35,519 bases of DNA, from NCBI GenBank assembly GCA_031422195.1, contig JANOPZ010000059.1:1-35519 (forward strand), given 5' to 3'. Position 1 is the first letter of the stretch. Each line of letters starts with the position of its first letter. Made by a program: the position numbers and the translations under genes. The DNA is from JALOTE01 sp031422195. GTDB taxonomy: Bacteria > Pseudomonadota > Alphaproteobacteria > Rhizobiales > Rhizobiaceae. Shown here piece after piece: positions 33,617-35,519 of this stretch. The notes beneath the pieces were generated by a model. It was not told where the DNA came from and did not search any database. It saw only the letters and a program-made list of their open reading frames with translations.

Positions 33617-34666
33617 ATGTATCAAGCTGCCGAAAATCGCTACGAACAAATCCAATACCGCCGTTGCGGTAAATCGGGTTTGAAATTGCCTGCCATTTCA
33701 TTGGGGCTTTGGCACAATTTCGGCCATGATACGCCGCACACCACCAAACAGGCAATTTGCCGGACAGCGTTTGATCTGGGTATTACCCATTTTGATTTGG
33801 CCAATAATTACGGCCCACCGGCAGGCACCGCCGAAGAGGCGTTTGGCGACATTTTGCGCAATGATTTTCGCCTCTACCGCGATGAGATGATCATCTCGTC
33901 CAAAGCCGGATATCATATGTGGAACGGCCCTTATGGAGAATGGGGGAGCCGCAAAAATATGATTGCATCCTGCGACCAGAGCCTGAAGCGCATGGGGCTT
34001 GATTATGTCGATATCTTTTACTCCCACCGCTTTGACCCGGAAACGCCACTTGAAGAAACCATGATGGCGCTCGATCAGATCGTGCGGTCGGGCAAAGCGC
34101 TGTATGTTGGCCTTTCATCTTACAATTCGCAGCGCACACGGGAAGCCGCCGCAATTTTGAAAAGTCTTGGCACACCGTGCCTTATTCACCAGCCCTCATA
34201 CTCGCTCATCAATCGCTGGGTTGAAGAAGACGGTTTGCTCGATACATTGGACGAAGTTGGCATGGGTTCGATTGTGTTTTCGCCATTGTCGCAAGGCATG
34301 CTGACTGACAAATATCTGGCCGGCATTCCAAAAGGCAGCCGTGCAGCGCAGGGAAAATCGCTTGATCCCAAAATGCTAAACAGCGACAATGTGGAGAGCA
34401 TCAGTGCTTTGGCTGAAATCGCAGCCCATCGAGGCCAAACGTTGGCGCAAATGGCAATTGCCTGGGTGCTGCGCAATGGGCGGGTCACCTCGGCCCTGAT
34501 TGGCGCCAGCCGTCCTGAGCAAGTTTTAGATTGTGCAGGGGCTATAAAGCAGTTGGATTTCACAGAAGCCGAACTCGAGGAAATCGAAGTTCATGCGCAT
34601 GATGCCAATATTAATCTTTGGGCCGCATCTGCGGAGCGAAAAGGGCCTGAAAGAAAAAAGAAATAA
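33617..34666 (+). CDS. aldo/keto reductase (L-glyceraldehyde 3-phosphate reductase/YghZ-like)
   Basis: A 349-residue aldo/keto reductase. The catalytic tetrad is visible as Asp60 and Tyr65 (FDLANNYG), Lys96 (ISSKAGYHM) and His137 (YSHRFDP). The long YHMWNGPYGEWGSRKNMI loop and the NADPH-binding C-terminus (ALIGASRPEQVLDC) are characteristic of the AKR14/YghZ group, which reduces L-glyceraldehyde 3-phosphate and methylglyoxal. The C-terminus is lysine-rich (GPERKKK). No strong ribosome-binding site is seen before ATG 33617. The next downstream features on the strand are degraded sugar isomerase fragments, so this may once have headed a sugar-catabolism cluster. Confidence 0.9.
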   Translation: MYQAAENRYEQIQYRRCGKSGLKLPAISLGLWHNFGHDTPHTTKQAICRTAFDLGITHFDLANNYGPPAGTAEEAFGDILRNDFRLYRDEMIISSKAGYHMWNGPYGEWGSRKNMIASCDQSLKRMGLDYVDIFYSHRFDPETPLEETMMALDQIVRSGKALYVGLSSYNSQRTREAAAILKSLGTPCLIHQPSYSLINRWVEEDGLLDTLDEVGMGSIVFSPLSQGMLTDKYLAGIPKGSRAAQGKSLDPKMLNSDNVESISALAEIAAHRGQTLAQMAIAWVLRNGRVTSALIGASRPEQVLDCAGAIKQLDFTEAELEEIEVHAHDANINLWAASAERKGPERKKK

Positions 34667-34710
34667 TGTGAAAAGAAATAGATTTCGATAAAAAGCTTGG
34701 GAGGGCAAAT

Positions 34711-35030
34711 ATGTCTAAAGCAATGAAGGGGCCAGCACTAATTTTGGCGCAATTTGCCAGTGACGCAGCGCCATTTAACGCACTGCCCGCTTGGATTTGG
34801 TAGGCGTTTGTTCGGTGGCTTTCAAAATAGAAATAATATGCGGGCCTAGGAACAACGCTGTCGATGCCGTAATTCGCACTATAAAAAACATCAACCATGT
34901 GCATGTTTCAGAAAATGATCGCGGTGCACCGGGTGATGGCAATGTGCCATTGAAGAAAATACTGAAAGCTCTGCAAGCTGGGCGCTATAACGGGCGGCGA
35001 ACTTTCCCGCCACAAATCTATGTTGTCTAA
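34711..35030 (+). pseudogene. degraded sugar phosphate isomerase/epimerase gene(s), two fused fragments
   Basis: A GGGAGG site and ATG at 34711 begin MSKAMKGPALILAQFASD then AAPFNALPAWIW and a TAG at 34801-34803. This closely resembles the first 30 residues of the roughly 350-residue xylose-isomerase-like TIM-barrel proteins usually encoded just before a Gfo/Idh/MocA gene. In another frame, ending at TAA 35028-35030, IKNINHVHVSENDRGAPGDG and NVPLKKILKALQAGRYNG resemble the C-terminus of a sugar isomerase/epimerase. The final residues (RRTFPPQIYVV) no longer match. The several hundred bases expected between are gone. I read this as a deletion and decay product, perhaps joining two neighbouring isomerase genes, while the translation start is preserved. 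Confidence 0.7.
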
Positions 35031-35072
35031 AATCAATGAAAACAATTCAAGTATGATTGGTGGAGGGAAATT

Positions 35073-35519
35073 ATGGCCATTGAAGGAAAATCCAACCCAA
35101 ACGCAAATGCCCCAATTCGGCTTGGCATGGTTGGAGGCGGGCAAGGCGCTTTTATTGGGGCGGTTCACCGCCTGGCGGCGCGTATGGATGGGCACTATGA
35201 ACTGGTGGCTGGGGCATTGTCTGCCAGCCCAGACAAGGCATTAGCTTCTGCGGCCGAACTTGGCCTGGATCCCGAAAGATCTTATGGTTCGTTTGAAGAA
35301 ATGGCGAAAGCTGAAGCCAAGCGGCCTGATGGTATTGAGGTCGTGTCAATTGTCACGCCCAACCACATTCACTTTCCCGCCGCAAAAGCGTTTCTCAAAG
35401 CGGGGATTCATGTCATTTGTGATAAGCCGCTGACGTCAACTCTGGGCGATGCCAAAAAATTGGCAAGTCTTGTGGCAGAAAGCGGCAAACTGTTCATTCT
35501 GACCCATAATTACACCGGC
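35073..35519 (+). CDS. Gfo/Idh/MocA family oxidoreductase (3' truncated by window)
   Basis: An open frame of 149 codons runs to the window edge. It begins MAIEGKSNPNANAPIRLGMV, with the Rossmann motif GGGQGAFIGAVHR, then VSIVTPNHIHFPAAKAFLKA and HVICDKPLTS, which are the NAD(P)-binding and E/D-K-P motifs of the Gfo/Idh/MocA sugar dehydrogenases. A GGAGGG ribosome-binding site (35062-35067) sits 5 bases before ATG 35073. Family members oxidise inositols, hexoses or their derivatives in the cytoplasm. It is normally paired with a sugar isomerase, which here is the degraded gene just upstream. The catalytic Lys of the DKP motif is present; the substrate domain lies outside the window. Confidence 0.9.
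   Translation, partial: MAIEGKSNPNANAPIRLGMVGGGQGAFIGAVHRLAARMDGHYELVAGALSASPDKALASAAELGLDPERSYGSFEEMAKAEAKRPDGIEVVSIVTPNHIHFPAAKAFLKAGIHVICDKPLTSTLGDAKKLASLVAESGKLFILTHNYTG

Noticed and set aside
34791..35030. Independent 79-codon gene
   Set aside because: Only its middle part resembles a sugar isomerase C-terminus, its TTG start lies within the preceding remnant, and there is no ribosome-binding site; it is treated as part of the pseudogene.

Overview
The window reads as a chromosomal segment of an alphaproteobacterium, most likely Hyphomicrobiales (Rhizobiales). The reasons are the block pmbA / inositol-phosphatase family / DUF4170 / DUF374 acyltransferase / waaA / lpxK next to DUF2093 and mutL, a RirA-type Rrf2 iron regulator, the DQHA-type (MutH-independent) MutL, and the general protein character. 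GC looks close to 50 percent. I see no rRNA or tRNA genes, no transposase and no CRISPR array.

Layout. 1-1100: tail of an rRNA pseudouridine synthase with a repeat-rich disordered C-terminus, then rsmD. 1100-5238: a patatin-like phospholipase facing a MATE exporter and a Kef-type cation/proton antiporter. 5415-10954: pmbA, cysQ-like phosphatase, DUF4170, DUF374 acyltransferase, waaA and lpxK, a lipid A/Kdo assembly block. 10973-13421: DUF2093, mutL and a DUF442 phosphatase-like gene on the minus strand. 13535-16663: Bcr/CflA exporter, PfkB sugar kinase, SDR-type epimerase. 16665-19773: TadG-like VWA protein, a PhnD-like binding protein and a fatty acid desaturase. 19904-23360: an XRE regulator, a very small Cas9-like nuclease and a TIGR03643 protein. 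23440-25708: Nei-type glycosylase, RirA and CysH. 25718-31606: LysR regulator divergent from an MttB-family methyltransferase, an MDR oxidoreductase and an OYE/trimethylamine-dehydrogenase-like demethylase, probably a methylated-amine or betaine catabolic operon. 31765-35519: GH13 alpha-glucosidase, aldo/keto reductase, remnants of sugar isomerase genes, and the start of a Gfo/Idh/MocA dehydrogenase cut by the window edge.

The most unusual item is the 719-residue Cas9-like protein at 20742-22901. It keeps every RuvC and HNH catalytic residue at spacings like those of SaCas9, and it keeps the bridge helix and a WED-like C-terminus. The recognition lobe between RuvC-I and RuvC-II is shortened by roughly 245 residues. 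There is no cas1, cas2 or repeat array anywhere in the window. The 243-bp gap upstream of it holds a nested stem-loop, a bidirectional terminator-like hairpin and a plausible promoter, so it is the obvious place to look for a guide RNA. Function is not established: the sequence shows an apparently intact nuclease core, and everything beyond that is inference.
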